Notes: generated from the sequence alone by a model not told the origin. A stretch of DNA of 64,000 nucleotides from Sedimenticola selenatireducens (GCF_007625115.1 NZ_VMNH01000023.1:186001-250000); one strand, 5' to 3'; positions 7,698 to 17,065 are shown, numbered from the stretch's first letter. A program made the numbers and translations.

Positions 7698-8247
7698 ACG
7701 CTCCTTTGTGGTGGATCTCAGTGCCGGTGATAAAGCCTGGCTCGATCAGGAATTGATCAGCGGCGGCTTCCAAGGCTATGACGATTTAGTCGAAAAACTT
7801 CAGGGACGTGGCGTTAACTCCAGCACCAGTGCTGTCCATCGGTACGGACAGCAGCTGCAACGCAAGATTGATGCAATCAAGAGCAGTACTGAGGCGGCAA
7901 AGGCAATCGCTTCTGCTGCACCTGATGATGCAGATGCGCGTAGTGCAGCAGTGATCTCAATGGTGCAGTCTGACATGTTTGATGTACTGATGGCCCTCCA
8001 GGAAAGTGAGGACGCTGATCCCGGCAAGCGCGTAAAACTCATATCTAATGCCGCCCGAGCCATCTCTGACCTTTCCCGCGCCAGTGTTAACCAAAAGCGC
8101 TGGGCCGCTGAAGTGAATGCAAAACTGAATGCCGCCAAACAAGCCGCAGCCGACCAGGCCGAGACCATCGCCAGGCGCAATGGCTTAAGTGATGAAGACT
8201 GGGGTGCGATCCGTGCGCACATTCTAGGCATTGAGGTTCAAGCATGA
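7690..8247 (+). CDS. DUF3486 protein (Mu gp27-like), probable small terminase
   Basis: Start MPRRSFVVDL is chosen for the GAGG eight bases upstream. The 185-residue product has the DUF3486 pattern: PRRSFVVDLSAGDKAWLDQELISGGFQGYDDL followed by an HTH-like GVNSSTSAVHRYG and a long helical alanine-rich tail. In Mu-like phages this protein precedes the large terminase and is considered the small terminase that recognises the packaging site. Confidence 0.85.
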   Translation: MPRRSFVVDLSAGDKAWLDQELISGGFQGYDDLVEKLQGRGVNSSTSAVHRYGQQLQRKIDAIKSSTEAAKAIASAAPDDADARSAAVISMVQSDMFDVLMALQESEDADPGKRVKLISNAARAISDLSRASVNQKRWAAEVNAKLNAAKQAAADQAETIARRNGLSDEDWGAIRAHILGIEVQA

Positions 8248-8483
8248 GACTAAAGCCACTATCCCGTCCTCAGAAAGAAGTGCTTGAGGCAATCGCACAC
8301 TTTCAGATTGTTGCGGAACTGTCAGCCAACGTCGACGGTATGGAAAAGTTTCGTGAATTCTACAGGGAACGTGTCATCACTCGTAAGCAAAACCAAATAT
8401 TCGAAGAATATAAACGCACCGTTGTTGCCGTTAAAAAACGACTGACCGAAATGCTGAAGGAAGAGAATGGCAGAACGGACTGA
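8244..8483 (+). CDS. Small phage protein between terminase subunits
   Basis: A 79-residue basic helical protein with no recognised family. ATGA overlap with the DUF3486 gene and 17-base overlap with the large terminase imply tight co-translation in the packaging module. Confidence 0.65.
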   Translation: MRLKPLSRPQKEVLEAIAHFQIVAELSANVDGMEKFREFYRERVITRKQNQIFEEYKRTVVAVKKRLTEMLKEENGRTD

Positions 8484-10143
8484 CATTACTGAAGAAGCGG
8501 TCGAGATCTCTCAAGGTGAGCGGAAAGATCTGCTTGACCTGGTGGAAGAGAAACAGCAGTCGCGTATGGGACGGTTAATACCCGCTGCTCAGGTGCCAAA
8601 GATCTTGTTGCCTTATCAGGGTCGCTGGCATGCGGACAACTCGGTCGTGCGCCTGGCAGAGAAAAGTCGTCGTATCGGCTGGAGCTGGGGAGCGCTGGCC
8701 GCAGAAGGTGCGCTGGAGGCTGCATTACCGCTTGGGCATCCAAAGGGTATGGATCAGTTTTATATGGGCTACAACATGGCGATGGCGGCTGAGAATATCG
8801 GCGACGTGGTGTTCTTTGCCCAGGCCTATGGTTTTGCTATCAGCGAGATCGGTGTGAAACGCCACCGTGAGCATGTGATTCAGACTGACGTTGACGGCAA
8901 GGTGATACGCAATGAGCGGCGAGATATCACCACCTATAAGGTGCAGTTTGCGTCAGGCCATGTCTATGAAGCGCTGTCATCCAATCCGCATAACTGGCGC
9001 GGTCGCCAGGGGCATGCACGGATTGATGAAGCTGGCTTCCATGACAACCTTCAAGAGGTAGTCAAGGCCGCTTTAGCGTTCCGTCTCTGGGGTGGTCGCA
9101 TCAGTATTGTCAGTACCCATAACGGTGAGGATAACCAGTTCAATCTTTGGGTGCGTGATATCAAGGCCGGTAAGTTGAATTGGAGTTTGCACCATGTGGA
9201 TTTTGATCAGGCGCTTGCAGATGGCTTCTATAAACGCATCTGCCTGGTAACCGGTCAGAAATGGAGCGCAAAGGCTGAGGAGAAATTCAGAGCAGAAGCC
9301 TTTGCTGATTATCCAGATGAAGCCGATGCCAACGAAGAACTTTTATGTATTCCAAAGCGTGGTAGCGGTGTTTACTTTAGTCGGATTCTCATAGAGCAAT
9401 GCCAGGCAGAAGGTATTCCCGTTGTACGTTGGGTACAGCCTGAAGAGTGGGTTATTGATCCCACTCGACTGGAAACCACTGACCGCTGGTTAAAAGACAC
9501 CATCAAGCCGCTGATTGATAACTTGCCGCTGGACCAGCGAACGGTATATGGCCAGGACTTCGGTCGTGATGGGGATCTGTCTGTTATCTGGATACTGCAG
9601 AATGATTCTCCGCTCCACTGGCGGACCGCACTGCTTATTGAACTGAGGAAGATCCCCTTCGATGTACAAGCACTTATTCGCGATTACGTTCTTAGTGAGT
9701 TGCCTCTACTTCATGCTGCCAAATTCGACGCCAGAGGCAACGGCCAGTCACATGCTGAAGGTGCCATGCAGCGATTCGGTCCTAATCGGATCGAGTGCGT
9801 CATGCTCACCGCACAGTGGTACGCAGTGGCGTTTCCAAAATATAAGTCAGCCTATGAAGGCCGCAATATCACCGTGCCAAAGAGCGAAGACATTATTGCA
9901 GACCACCGACGCGTGGTACTGCATAAGGGCAGGCCCCATATGGATGATGGCAGAGATAAAGGCAGTGACGGCATGCCACGGCATGGTGATTCCGCCGTCG
10001 CTGGTCTGCTTGCCTGGATGGCCGCGCTGGACGAGGGTGAACCCGCCTATGGCGAAACCGTTGACAGTGATGATTTGAATAAACTCTACGCCCCAGAGAG
10101 TGCACGTGGGCGTAGGCAGATAGCAATGTTTAGACGGAGTTAA
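8467..10143 (+). CDS. Terminase large subunit (Mu gp28-like)
   Basis: A 558-residue packaging motor. The N-terminal ATPase has a deviant Walker A (EKSRRIGWSWG, about 55-65) and a Walker B-like ARIDEAGF (about 183-190). The C-terminal RNase H-like nuclease has QDFGRDGDLSVIW (about 362-374) with later acidic residues (KFDARGNGQS). It moves DNA into proheads and cuts it; Mu-type phages cut by headful with host DNA attached. Confidence 0.9.
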   Translation: MAERTDITEEAVEISQGERKDLLDLVEEKQQSRMGRLIPAAQVPKILLPYQGRWHADNSVVRLAEKSRRIGWSWGALAAEGALEAALPLGHPKGMDQFYMGYNMAMAAENIGDVVFFAQAYGFAISEIGVKRHREHVIQTDVDGKVIRNERRDITTYKVQFASGHVYEALSSNPHNWRGRQGHARIDEAGFHDNLQEVVKAALAFRLWGGRISIVSTHNGEDNQFNLWVRDIKAGKLNWSLHHVDFDQALADGFYKRICLVTGQKWSAKAEEKFRAEAFADYPDEADANEELLCIPKRGSGVYFSRILIEQCQAEGIPVVRWVQPEEWVIDPTRLETTDRWLKDTIKPLIDNLPLDQRTVYGQDFGRDGDLSVIWILQNDSPLHWRTALLIELRKIPFDVQALIRDYVLSELPLLHAAKFDARGNGQSHAEGAMQRFGPNRIECVMLTAQWYAVAFPKYKSAYEGRNITVPKSEDIIADHRRVVLHKGRPHMDDGRDKGSDGMPRHGDSAVAGLLAWMAALDEGEPAYGETVDSDDLNKLYAPESARGRRQIAMFRRS

Positions 10144-10145
10144 AA

Positions 10146-10511
10146 ATGGGCTTTACAGCAACCGACAAAGACCGCCTCATCGCCGATGAGCTGCGCCAGA
10201 TAAAAATGGGTGTGCAGCGCTCGGTATCAGACCTTAATGCACAGCTAAAACGCATGCAGCACTTCGGTGTGTTTGTATTCAACTCTGTACTAACTGCAGA
10301 CGGTGACGCAGATGCCGCCGACCTGGCAAAAGTGGTCGCCATTTTCAGAGAGCAGCGTGTCTTGATCGACGGCTTGATACCAATGCTGGATGATGTCGAG
10401 GCGATCAATGATGAAAACACGCCCGCAAACATCCCCGCGAACCTGGCCGCATTTTTGAGTGCTCACCCATCCATCAATATGGGTGAGTATATAAAACGGT
10501 TCGATATCTAA
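10146..10511 (+). CDS. Phage protein of unknown function, packaging region
   Basis: A 121-residue helical protein preceded by GGAG three bases after the terminase stop. No family recognised. Placement between terminase and the repeat protein suggests a small head or completion component. Confidence 0.65.
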   Translation: MGFTATDKDRLIADELRQIKMGVQRSVSDLNAQLKRMQHFGVFVFNSVLTADGDADAADLAKVVAIFREQRVLIDGLIPMLDDVEAINDENTPANIPANLAAFLSAHPSINMGEYIKRFDI

Positions 10512-10514
10512 AAG

Positions 10515-12335
10515 ATGGCGGCCAGTGGCACAAACCTATTACCTGCAATAACGGGAGTCCATAGTGGATTCCCGCAGGTATTACGTGCTGCTGATTTTGA
10601 TCCTGCCGCCATTGATGGTGGATCGCTGTCCCTGTCAAATGGCGGTGGTGATCTGCGTATCTATTCCGATGCCACAAAAACCACCCGCTTGCCCATTGAT
10701 GTTGTTCGTTTTGTAACGGGCGGCACGCCGGACATTGAAGTCCATTTTCGGCATCCATCAGCCTATACCAATGCGCCGTATCATATCGAGCGCTCCGCTA
10801 CGGAATCGGTGCAGCCTGCAGAGTGGGAGCCGTATGGGCGGGATGCTGTTTGGTCTGATTACTATGCAGTACTCCACATGAATGATGGCAGTTATATAGA
10901 TGCTACGGGTAATGGGCATGATGGGGCTGTTACTGGAACTCTTAGTCAAACGACCACATCACATCCGTGGGGAGGTGAGTGGACTTCATTTGACAACAAT
11001 GTAAATGAATACATAACAATAAATGGTTCCAGTGATTTCGGGGACGCTACTTCAGATGTCACTATATCAGCGTGGTCAAAAGCTAATGCTGACGGCACTG
11101 GCGGAATAATTAGTAACCGATTGTCCTCTGAAGAAGGTGACTGGTTTCAGATAAATAAAAGATCATCAGCCAATGAGTGGCAATTTTCGGCGCATGATGG
11201 TGCGTACCTGGGCGAAGTGTACGTTAAGCCAATAGCCGCTACTGCCGATCCTCATTTGTTTCATTTAGCGATCGACTCAGGATCAGTAATTCCGTCAGTA
11301 GATGGATCATCAACTGGGACGCTTACCCTCAGTGGAGACGGAATATTAAATTCCAGCAAGCCGATCACTGTTGGGCACTATTATGATCTATCAGTAACAG
11401 CCTACGATTATTATGGCCATATAGGAGAGGTGCGATTACGAGAGTCCTATCTGTCCATAGACTGGCGCGCCACAGAGTATTCCAACCAATCCGCTCCTGG
11501 CGCATGGGGCACCGTCGGCACTTGGTCAGACAGCGCAGGCACCACCCCCGTAACCAAAGACCTCACAACCCAATGGAACGTGCTTGAGCAACTCACCACT
11601 GACCACGCTACCCGGTGGGACATTCTCAATGCCGTCGATACCGATCTGCAAACCGCCTGGCATCTGCTGAACAAAGTCACTAAAGATGAATTCACCAGCT
11701 GGGACATCCTTCAGCAGCTCTCTAAAGATGTGAATATCAGCTGGGATATTATCGCGGCGCTCTTCCACATCACCAGCGATATGAACATGCGCTGGAACAT
11801 CATTAATGCCGTGCAAAAGGACGTGCAGACGGCCTGGCAGTTGTTGAACAGCGTCATCAAATCACAGTCGTTCAGTTGGCATCTGCTCAATGCGATGACC
11901 AAAGACGTGCAAACCGACTGGCACATTCTGGAGTCTGTTGAGCGTGATGTGGCCATCACTTGGGATGTCGACAGCAGTCTGACGGCAGTCACTAAAGACA
12001 TCGATCTGCGCTACAACATTTTGCAGGCTATCACCACCTCGTTCGACAGCCAGTGGAACCTGTTGGAGGCCGTCACCCAGGATCAGGATATCCGTTTCGA
12101 CATTGCCAATGCCGTGGTCACTGCCCTGGGTGCTGGTTGGAATATTGTTAATGGTGTAGCCACTGATCTGCCACTGCGTTGGAACAGCCTGGAGCTAATG
12201 CAAAACAGTCTGACCCTGACGTGGTCTGTTGATGGGTTGGCGATTACACCCATCACCTTCATACCTGTCCGGCCGGAGATCAGACAGATCCCGGTCCCAC
12301 TTGAAAACCGAATTATTCCTGTTAGGAGGAACTAG
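10515..12335 (+). CDS. LamG-like / tryptophan-repeat fibre-like virion protein
   Basis: A 606-residue protein with three parts. Residues 1-110 resemble the DUF2341 start (FDPAAIDGGSLSLSNGGGDLRIYSDATKTTRLP). About 115-320 is a LamG/concanavalin-like beta-sandwich (AVLHMNDGSYIDATGNGHDG...). From about 350 to 575 come roughly 16 imperfect 17-residue repeats with a core such as WNILNAVTKDLQT. A short Pro/Ile-rich tail ends the protein. Probably a surface decoration or fibre; lying between terminase and portal is unusual for a fibre gene. Confidence 0.7.
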   Translation: MAASGTNLLPAITGVHSGFPQVLRAADFDPAAIDGGSLSLSNGGGDLRIYSDATKTTRLPIDVVRFVTGGTPDIEVHFRHPSAYTNAPYHIERSATESVQPAEWEPYGRDAVWSDYYAVLHMNDGSYIDATGNGHDGAVTGTLSQTTTSHPWGGEWTSFDNNVNEYITINGSSDFGDATSDVTISAWSKANADGTGGIISNRLSSEEGDWFQINKRSSANEWQFSAHDGAYLGEVYVKPIAATADPHLFHLAIDSGSVIPSVDGSSTGTLTLSGDGILNSSKPITVGHYYDLSVTAYDYYGHIGEVRLRESYLSIDWRATEYSNQSAPGAWGTVGTWSDSAGTTPVTKDLTTQWNVLEQLTTDHATRWDILNAVDTDLQTAWHLLNKVTKDEFTSWDILQQLSKDVNISWDIIAALFHITSDMNMRWNIINAVQKDVQTAWQLLNSVIKSQSFSWHLLNAMTKDVQTDWHILESVERDVAITWDVDSSLTAVTKDIDLRYNILQAITTSFDSQWNLLEAVTQDQDIRFDIANAVVTALGAGWNIVNGVATDLPLRWNSLELMQNSLTLTWSVDGLAITPITFIPVRPEIRQIPVPLENRIIPVRRN

Positions 12336-12337
12336 CC

Positions 12338-12844
12338 GTGCCAATGGTCGCAACCGATATAAAAATATACTACAGCGGTGGAGCTGCAAACTCAGACCCG
12401 AATGCATCACTGGGTGGTGTGATCTCTAGTGTTGAAGTCTCTGCGGGAGTTCATAATCTGTTTGACCAGGTGGCCTCCGACGAAGCCAGTGCTGGCGATA
12501 CTGAATACCGTTGTGAATACGTGAAAAACACTCACCCAACGTTGACCGCTCAAAATCTGAAGGTCTTCGTCAATGCAGAATCACCGAGCGCCGATACGGA
12601 TGAAGAGATCGGACTTGGTACCAGTGCCATTAACGGTACCGAGCAGACCATTGCGGATGAAGACACCGCGCCATCGGGGGTCTCATTTGCTCAGGCTAAC
12701 GGCGTAGGTGCAGCATTGGTTATCGGCGATCTAGCCCCCGGTGAAACCAAAGCATACTGGGTCAAGCGTACGGTGTCGCCGGGAGCTGCAGCGTACAACA
12801 ATGACGGCCCGACTATACGTTTTGCCTGGGATACGGCTGCATGA
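12338..12844 (+). CDS. Phage virion protein, beta-rich
   Basis: A 168-residue protein; GTG is taken as start because AGGAGG is eight bases upstream (the ATG 6 bases later is too far). The sequence is rich in strands and small residues (LKVFVNAESPSADTDEEIGLGTSAINGTEQT) and ends in a typical beta-sandwich edge (PGETKAYWVKRTVSPGAA). No named family. It probably attaches to the preceding fibre-like protein. Confidence 0.65.
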   Translation: MPMVATDIKIYYSGGAANSDPNASLGGVISSVEVSAGVHNLFDQVASDEASAGDTEYRCEYVKNTHPTLTAQNLKVFVNAESPSADTDEEIGLGTSAINGTEQTIADEDTAPSGVSFAQANGVGAALVIGDLAPGETKAYWVKRTVSPGAAAYNNDGPTIRFAWDTAA

Positions 12845-13137
12845 TCCCAATCTCTGATACACCCCCCCTTCATCCAACCAGTGCCAAATGGTACTGGTTG
12901 AAATGGAATGATCAGGAACTTCAGGGTGCGACGATAGCATTAAGCACCTGGAGTACTTCTGGTGGCCTGGATATTGTTGATCAAGCCATCAATGGCCAGA
13001 TGACGGGTGTGAAAGTCTCTGCTGCTGTTGGAGCGGTCGAGGGCCAGTATGTTGAGTTGGATCTGGAGATTCAGACATCGGCAGGTGAGACGTTGCATGA
13101 GCAGATGATCATTGAGATCAGTAAAAAGGGCCATTGA
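12841..13137 (+). CDS. Phage fibre-tail adaptor-like protein
   Basis: A 98-residue immunoglobulin-like protein. The order WYWLKWNDQELQGATIALSTWSTSGGL then VSAAVGAVEGQYVELDLEIQTSAGETLHEQMIIEI matches small proteins named phage fibre-tail adaptor (D.I..STW......G..Y.L...V.T..G...). It overlaps the previous gene by ATGA. May dock the fibre-like proteins encoded just upstream. Confidence 0.65.
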   Translation: MIPISDTPPLHPTSAKWYWLKWNDQELQGATIALSTWSTSGGLDIVDQAINGQMTGVKVSAAVGAVEGQYVELDLEIQTSAGETLHEQMIIEISKKGH

Positions 13138-13206
13138 GCAACCTGCCCGATGGCTGGACTGTAGACGGTGTAGCGCGGTGATGATGCGTTTTGCGGCCAT
13201 TACCGG

Positions 13207-13226
13207 CTTTATAAAACTTTATAAAG
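13207..13226. promoter_or_regulatory. Palindrome upstream of portal gene
   Basis: CTTTATAAA-AC-TTTATAAAG is a perfect 9-bp inverted repeat in the 112-bp gap before the portal gene. It differs from the late-operon element at 5297/17089 but has a similar AT-rich symmetric design. It could be an internal promoter operator. Confidence 0.4.
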
Positions 13227-13249
13227 GCCTTTGAGGCGGAATATTGAAC

Positions 13250-14728
13250 ATGGGAACAGCTACAGACGACATCAGACTCCGTATTGCTGAAACATTAGGT
13301 GATACTGCGCTTCGCGATGCAATCGATCAGCAGGCTATCAAACAGGCCAGTCAGGTCCGTGTGATTGAGGCGGCTGGGGCCACCGTTGATGTAGATGATG
13401 ATCAGTGGCGTCGTCTAACTGGCAATAATAATCGCGACCTGGCCCCCATGACGCACACACGGATGCAGAATCTGTCTCTGTATTTGTGGGAGAGCAATCT
13501 TCTGGCAAACCGGCTCATTGAATTACCGGTGGCCTATCTGCTGGCTGAAGGCGTAGAGCTTCGTGTGACGGATCCCGATGCGCAAAAGTATCTGGATGCC
13601 TTCTGGAATGACCCGATTAATAACATGAAGCGCAAGCTGAAAAAGAAGGTGCGTGAATTGCTGCTGTTTGGTGAGCAGTGCTGGCCTGCCTTTATTAATG
13701 AGCACAACGGCCATGTGCGCCTGGGGTATCTTGACCCGGCGCTGATCGAAACCGTGGTGATGGATCCGGACAATGCGGAACAGCCGATCGGTATTGTTAC
13801 AGTCAAGAGCCGGAAAGGGATTGCTCGACGCTATCGGGTGATTCTGAATGGAACCGAGGATGATCTGTTTACCCAGCGTACCCAAGTCATTCGTGAAACC
13901 TTTGAGGATGGGCTCTGTTTCTTTAACCGGATTAATGAACTGAGTACCGGCACGCGAGGGCGATCTGCACTGCTGGCACAGATCGACTGGCTGGATGCCT
14001 ATGACCAGTATCTGTTTGGCGAACTGGATCGCAGTCAGTTCCTCCGCGCATTTATGTGGGATGTGGAGTTGGTCGGTGCCACAGAAGAGCAGATCAAAAC
14101 CCGGGCCAGACAGATTACATCACCCAAACCAAACAGCGTCCGGGTGCATAATGACGGTGAAAAATGGAATGCGGTCACACCGGGACTGGGCGCGGGTGAG
14201 AGCGCGGAAAATGCAAAGCTGTTTAGAAATCACATGCTGGGTGGGGCTACCTATCCGGAGCACTGGTATGGCGGTGCCGATGATGTGAATCGCGCCACAG
14301 GTGAGTCGATGTCTGAACCTACCTTTAAGGTTCTGAGCAGTCTGCAAAGTGATATTGGTGGCATTCTTGAAGATATGGCCATCTTTGTGATCAACCGTAA
14401 GCTCGACCCAACCGGCCAAGAGGTGTTCATTGATCCGTATGACCCGGATCCTGACCTGGTGCCTGAGGCGGTCTGGCCGGAGATGACTGCACGGGATACC
14501 ACCAAGTATGCTGCAGCACTTCAACAAGTGACGGCTGCAGCAGCAATGGCCATCAATGAGGGACTGATTACCAAGGTGCTGGCCCTGCGCCAGGTGAATG
14601 CCATTAGTGGGCGTCTAGGTGTAGACTTTGATGCCGAAACGGAGTTAAGCGCCGCACTGAAAGAAGCCGCAAAACGGGATCAAGGGGATGTGTACTCGGA
14701 TGACCCCATCAAGGATGAAGACGAATGA
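13250..14728 (+). CDS. Phage portal protein
   Basis: A 492-residue protein (ATG 13250; an in-frame TTG is 6 bases earlier). It has the portal core: WESNLLANRLIELPVAYLLAEG, an FLRAF-type stem region (LDRSQFLRAFMWDVELVG) and PEHWYGGADDVNRATGESM near the crown. It forms the dodecameric ring through which DNA passes. It is longer than the minimal portal core and is followed by the F-like protein, as in Mu-like phages, with three small genes inserted between. Confidence 0.88.
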   Translation: MGTATDDIRLRIAETLGDTALRDAIDQQAIKQASQVRVIEAAGATVDVDDDQWRRLTGNNNRDLAPMTHTRMQNLSLYLWESNLLANRLIELPVAYLLAEGVELRVTDPDAQKYLDAFWNDPINNMKRKLKKKVRELLLFGEQCWPAFINEHNGHVRLGYLDPALIETVVMDPDNAEQPIGIVTVKSRKGIARRYRVILNGTEDDLFTQRTQVIRETFEDGLCFFNRINELSTGTRGRSALLAQIDWLDAYDQYLFGELDRSQFLRAFMWDVELVGATEEQIKTRARQITSPKPNSVRVHNDGEKWNAVTPGLGAGESAENAKLFRNHMLGGATYPEHWYGGADDVNRATGESMSEPTFKVLSSLQSDIGGILEDMAIFVINRKLDPTGQEVFIDPYDPDPDLVPEAVWPEMTARDTTKYAAALQQVTAAAAMAINEGLITKVLALRQVNAISGRLGVDFDAETELSAALKEAAKRDQGDVYSDDPIKDEDE

Positions 14729-15099
14729 TCAGGATTGGGATATTTGCTGTGCTCGCTCTGTATGCTGGTTGGCTCAATGCGGGCCATCAGCACACAGAAA
14801 AATGGTACCAGGATCAGTGGTGTGAGTGGATCACGGAACATAGATTGGATGATGGTACCCGCGTTGACTGCCTAACACCGGATCATGCCATTGAAGTCGA
14901 CTTTGCCAGAAAGTGGTATGAAGGTGTCGGCCAGGCATTGCACTATGCCAGGATGACGGATCGGTGTCCGGGCGTACTGCTTATTATTGAACAACCCGAT
15001 GATTGCAAATACTTAGCCCGCCTTCGTCTACTGTCAACCCGGAATAGACCCCAGATGAAAATCTGGAGTACTGGCCCTGCAGCCAGCCGCTGCAACTAA
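14725..15099 (+). CDS. Exported PD-(D/E)XK nuclease-like protein
   Basis: A 124-residue protein with an N-terminal signal-like segment (MIRIGIFAVLALYAGWLNAG). The body carries LDDGTRVDCLTPDHAIEVDFARKWYEGVGQALHY, which has the D...E.D.A.K spacing of PD-(D/E)XK nucleases, followed by a strand PGVLLII. Similar exported proteins occur in many phages. Possible periplasmic nuclease that destroys competing DNA or host DNA; activity is inferred. Confidence 0.55.
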   Translation: MIRIGIFAVLALYAGWLNAGHQHTEKWYQDQWCEWITEHRLDDGTRVDCLTPDHAIEVDFARKWYEGVGQALHYARMTDRCPGVLLIIEQPDDCKYLARLRLLSTRNRPQMKIWSTGPAASRCN

Positions 15100-15115
15100 C
15101 CAGTGGAGAGTGATC

Positions 15116-15328
15116 ATGTACATCTATATTGACCTGGTGATGGATAATGGAGAGCTGGTTAGAATTGAATGCCCTCAAAAACACGAGGATGCACTTCATG
15201 ACTCCCTTGAGCACTGCCTGAAGCGTCGCGATTGGTGGAGTCCGAATCAGTTTGATAAATGCACCGCTGAATACATGGGTCTGCGTATGGATCGTATTAA
15301 TATGGGGCGAGTGGTCGGCGAGCTGTAA
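15116..15328 (+). CDS. Small phage protein
   Basis: A 70-residue product; the ATG is chosen for GGAG seven bases upstream. Beta-alpha composition with two cysteines (IECP, KCTAE). No recognised family; co-directional in the portal region. Confidence 0.55.
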   Translation: MYIYIDLVMDNGELVRIECPQKHEDALHDSLEHCLKRRDWWSPNQFDKCTAEYMGLRMDRINMGRVVGEL

Positions 15329-15336
15329 TCATTAAC

Positions 15337-15630
15337 ATGCAGCAGCATTTCAAAATACTCCAAGTGATCTCGGCCATCCGCCAGTCATATCGTGAGGCTG
15401 TTATTGTTTATCTGAATGGCGGCTGCTATCAGTTTTTTCTAATTCTTAAAGCCATTTTTCCCGATGCAAAACCCTTTTATGACGGTATTGAAGGTCATGT
15501 CGTGACAAAGATAGGCAGCCGGTTTTATGACATTACGGGAGAGATCAAAAAAACCCACGCCTATCCCCTGAGCAATGAACCACGGATTGCCCGATCCGCG
15601 CACCGCTGGAAGTACTCGAGTGACCGATAA
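15337..15630 (+). CDS. Small papain-like-fold candidate protein
   Basis: A 97-residue protein with GGCYQFFLILKAIFPDAKP, then GHVVTKIGSRFYDITGEI. The spacing of Cys, His and Asp recalls a minimal papain/transglutaminase-like catalytic core and is common in phage proteins of unknown function. Overlaps the next gene by about ten bases. Activity is inferred. Confidence 0.55.
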   Translation: MQQHFKILQVISAIRQSYREAVIVYLNGGCYQFFLILKAIFPDAKPFYDGIEGHVVTKIGSRFYDITGEIKKTHAYPLSNEPRIARSAHRWKYSSDR

Positions 15631-16810
15631 ACGAACCCGCACATTTAACAAAGCGCGTACTGCCCAGCTGAAAGCGGGCCTGCGGATCCGCAAGGATACC
15701 TATGGTGAAATTGTACGGCTGTTGAAACAGGCCGAGGCCGAGATCAAAGCTACCCTGGCTGCATCATCTAGTGACTATGAACAGTTTTATCTGCCCAAAT
15801 TGCAGAAACAGATCAAAGTGACACTGAGCCAGGTGGAAAGCCAAACGGCACAGTTAATGAGTGAACGCACAAACCAGAGCTGGCAGGCTGGGATTGACCT
15901 GGTGGACAAGCCACTCGCTGCGGGGGGCATAGAAATAGCTGGTTTGATACCGGCTATATCAACCGATCAGCTTTTAGCCATGCGAACTTTTGCGGTTGAC
16001 CGGATCAAGGATGTTTCAGTGCAATTGGCCAATAAGATCAGCAATCAACTGGGGCTGGCCATGATTGGTTCACAATCAATAGGCGATACGGTTTCCAATG
16101 TTCAAAGGCTGTTTAAAACCCAAGGCCGGAGTCGGGCGCTGACGATTGTGCGCACCGAACTTGGCCGGGCTTATGCCGTGGCTACACATCAGCGTATGGG
16201 AGAAGCTCAGAAAGTGCTGCCTGGCCTGAAGAAGCAATGGCGACGGTCAGGCAAGATACACAGCCGCACTAATCATGACGCCATCGATGGGCAGATCCGT
16301 GAGTATGATGAACTATTCCAGCTGGCTAATGGCGTAGAAATGAGGCACCCGAGAGATCCTGCTGCGCCAGCGTCTGAGATTATCAACTGCGGTTGTGAAG
16401 AGTTGCCCTTCATGGCGCATTGGGAAGTGAAAAGTCCCGATAAAAAACCGTTCAGTGATTTGGAGAGGCAACTCAATCCGCGCAAGCGAGCGCTGTCACC
16501 CCAGGATACCTCTGCAGAGCAGAGAGCCTATAAAACAGCCCTCACTGGCGGTAAGCATGCGGGAAAGTTGAGACGTTACCGTGATGTATCCTCTGCAGAG
16601 ATAAAGCGTGGCATTCGCTCACTGGAAAAGCAGATCACGAAACACCAGAGCTGGATTCAGGAGCCGACAAAGAAAACGAAACTGTTCTATAATCTGCATG
16701 ATGCCAGGCAGAGAGCGCTACTGGAAAAGCGTTGGCCTGAGGATATTCAGCGGCAACGTGAAGAACTGGCAATATTAAAGGCAATATTGGTAAGCAGAAA
16801 TGAAGACTGA
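15620..16810 (+). CDS. Mu F-like head morphogenesis (minor capsid) protein
   Basis: GTG 15620 is chosen because a purine-rich GGAAG lies upstream and the overlap with the previous gene is small; ATG 15575 is the alternative. The product is about 396 residues. The N-terminal half is helical. Residues about 180-260 hold the Phage_Mu_F signature (RTELGRAYAVATHQRM ... HDAIDGQ ... NCGCEELPF). The tail is basic and coiled. Acts early in prohead assembly next to the portal. Confidence 0.85.
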   Translation: MTDKRTRTFNKARTAQLKAGLRIRKDTYGEIVRLLKQAEAEIKATLAASSSDYEQFYLPKLQKQIKVTLSQVESQTAQLMSERTNQSWQAGIDLVDKPLAAGGIEIAGLIPAISTDQLLAMRTFAVDRIKDVSVQLANKISNQLGLAMIGSQSIGDTVSNVQRLFKTQGRSRALTIVRTELGRAYAVATHQRMGEAQKVLPGLKKQWRRSGKIHSRTNHDAIDGQIREYDELFQLANGVEMRHPRDPAAPASEIINCGCEELPFMAHWEVKSPDKKPFSDLERQLNPRKRALSPQDTSAEQRAYKTALTGGKHAGKLRRYRDVSSAEIKRGIRSLEKQITKHQSWIQEPTKKTKLFYNLHDARQRALLEKRWPEDIQRQREELAILKAILVSRNED

Positions 16811-17042
16811 AAAGCAATTGGCTCATATCCTTGATGAGGTCATATCGATCGCAATGGAACGTGGTAAGACGGCTGCGACAGCGGGTGATGATTTCAGCCA
16901 GGGAGAAGCCTCAGCGTATCACGATATGCTAGAGCACGTTGTTCAGGCGGCGGAACAGGTTGGCTATGATATGTCCGAGCTCGGCCTGGATGGACATCGT
17001 GTGGATGAGTTGCTACTGCCCATAAAAAAGAAAGCCAGCTAA
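16800..17042 (+). CDS. Small phage protein, last gene of first late operon
   Basis: An 80-residue acidic helical protein starting inside the end of the F-like gene. No family recognised. A terminator follows 24 bp after its stop. Confidence 0.65.
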   Translation: MKTEKQLAHILDEVISIAMERGKTAATAGDDFSQGEASAYHDMLEHVVQAAEQVGYDMSELGLDGHRVDELLLPIKKKAS

Positions 17043-17065
17043 GCGCCTCTAGCTACCTCTTACCG

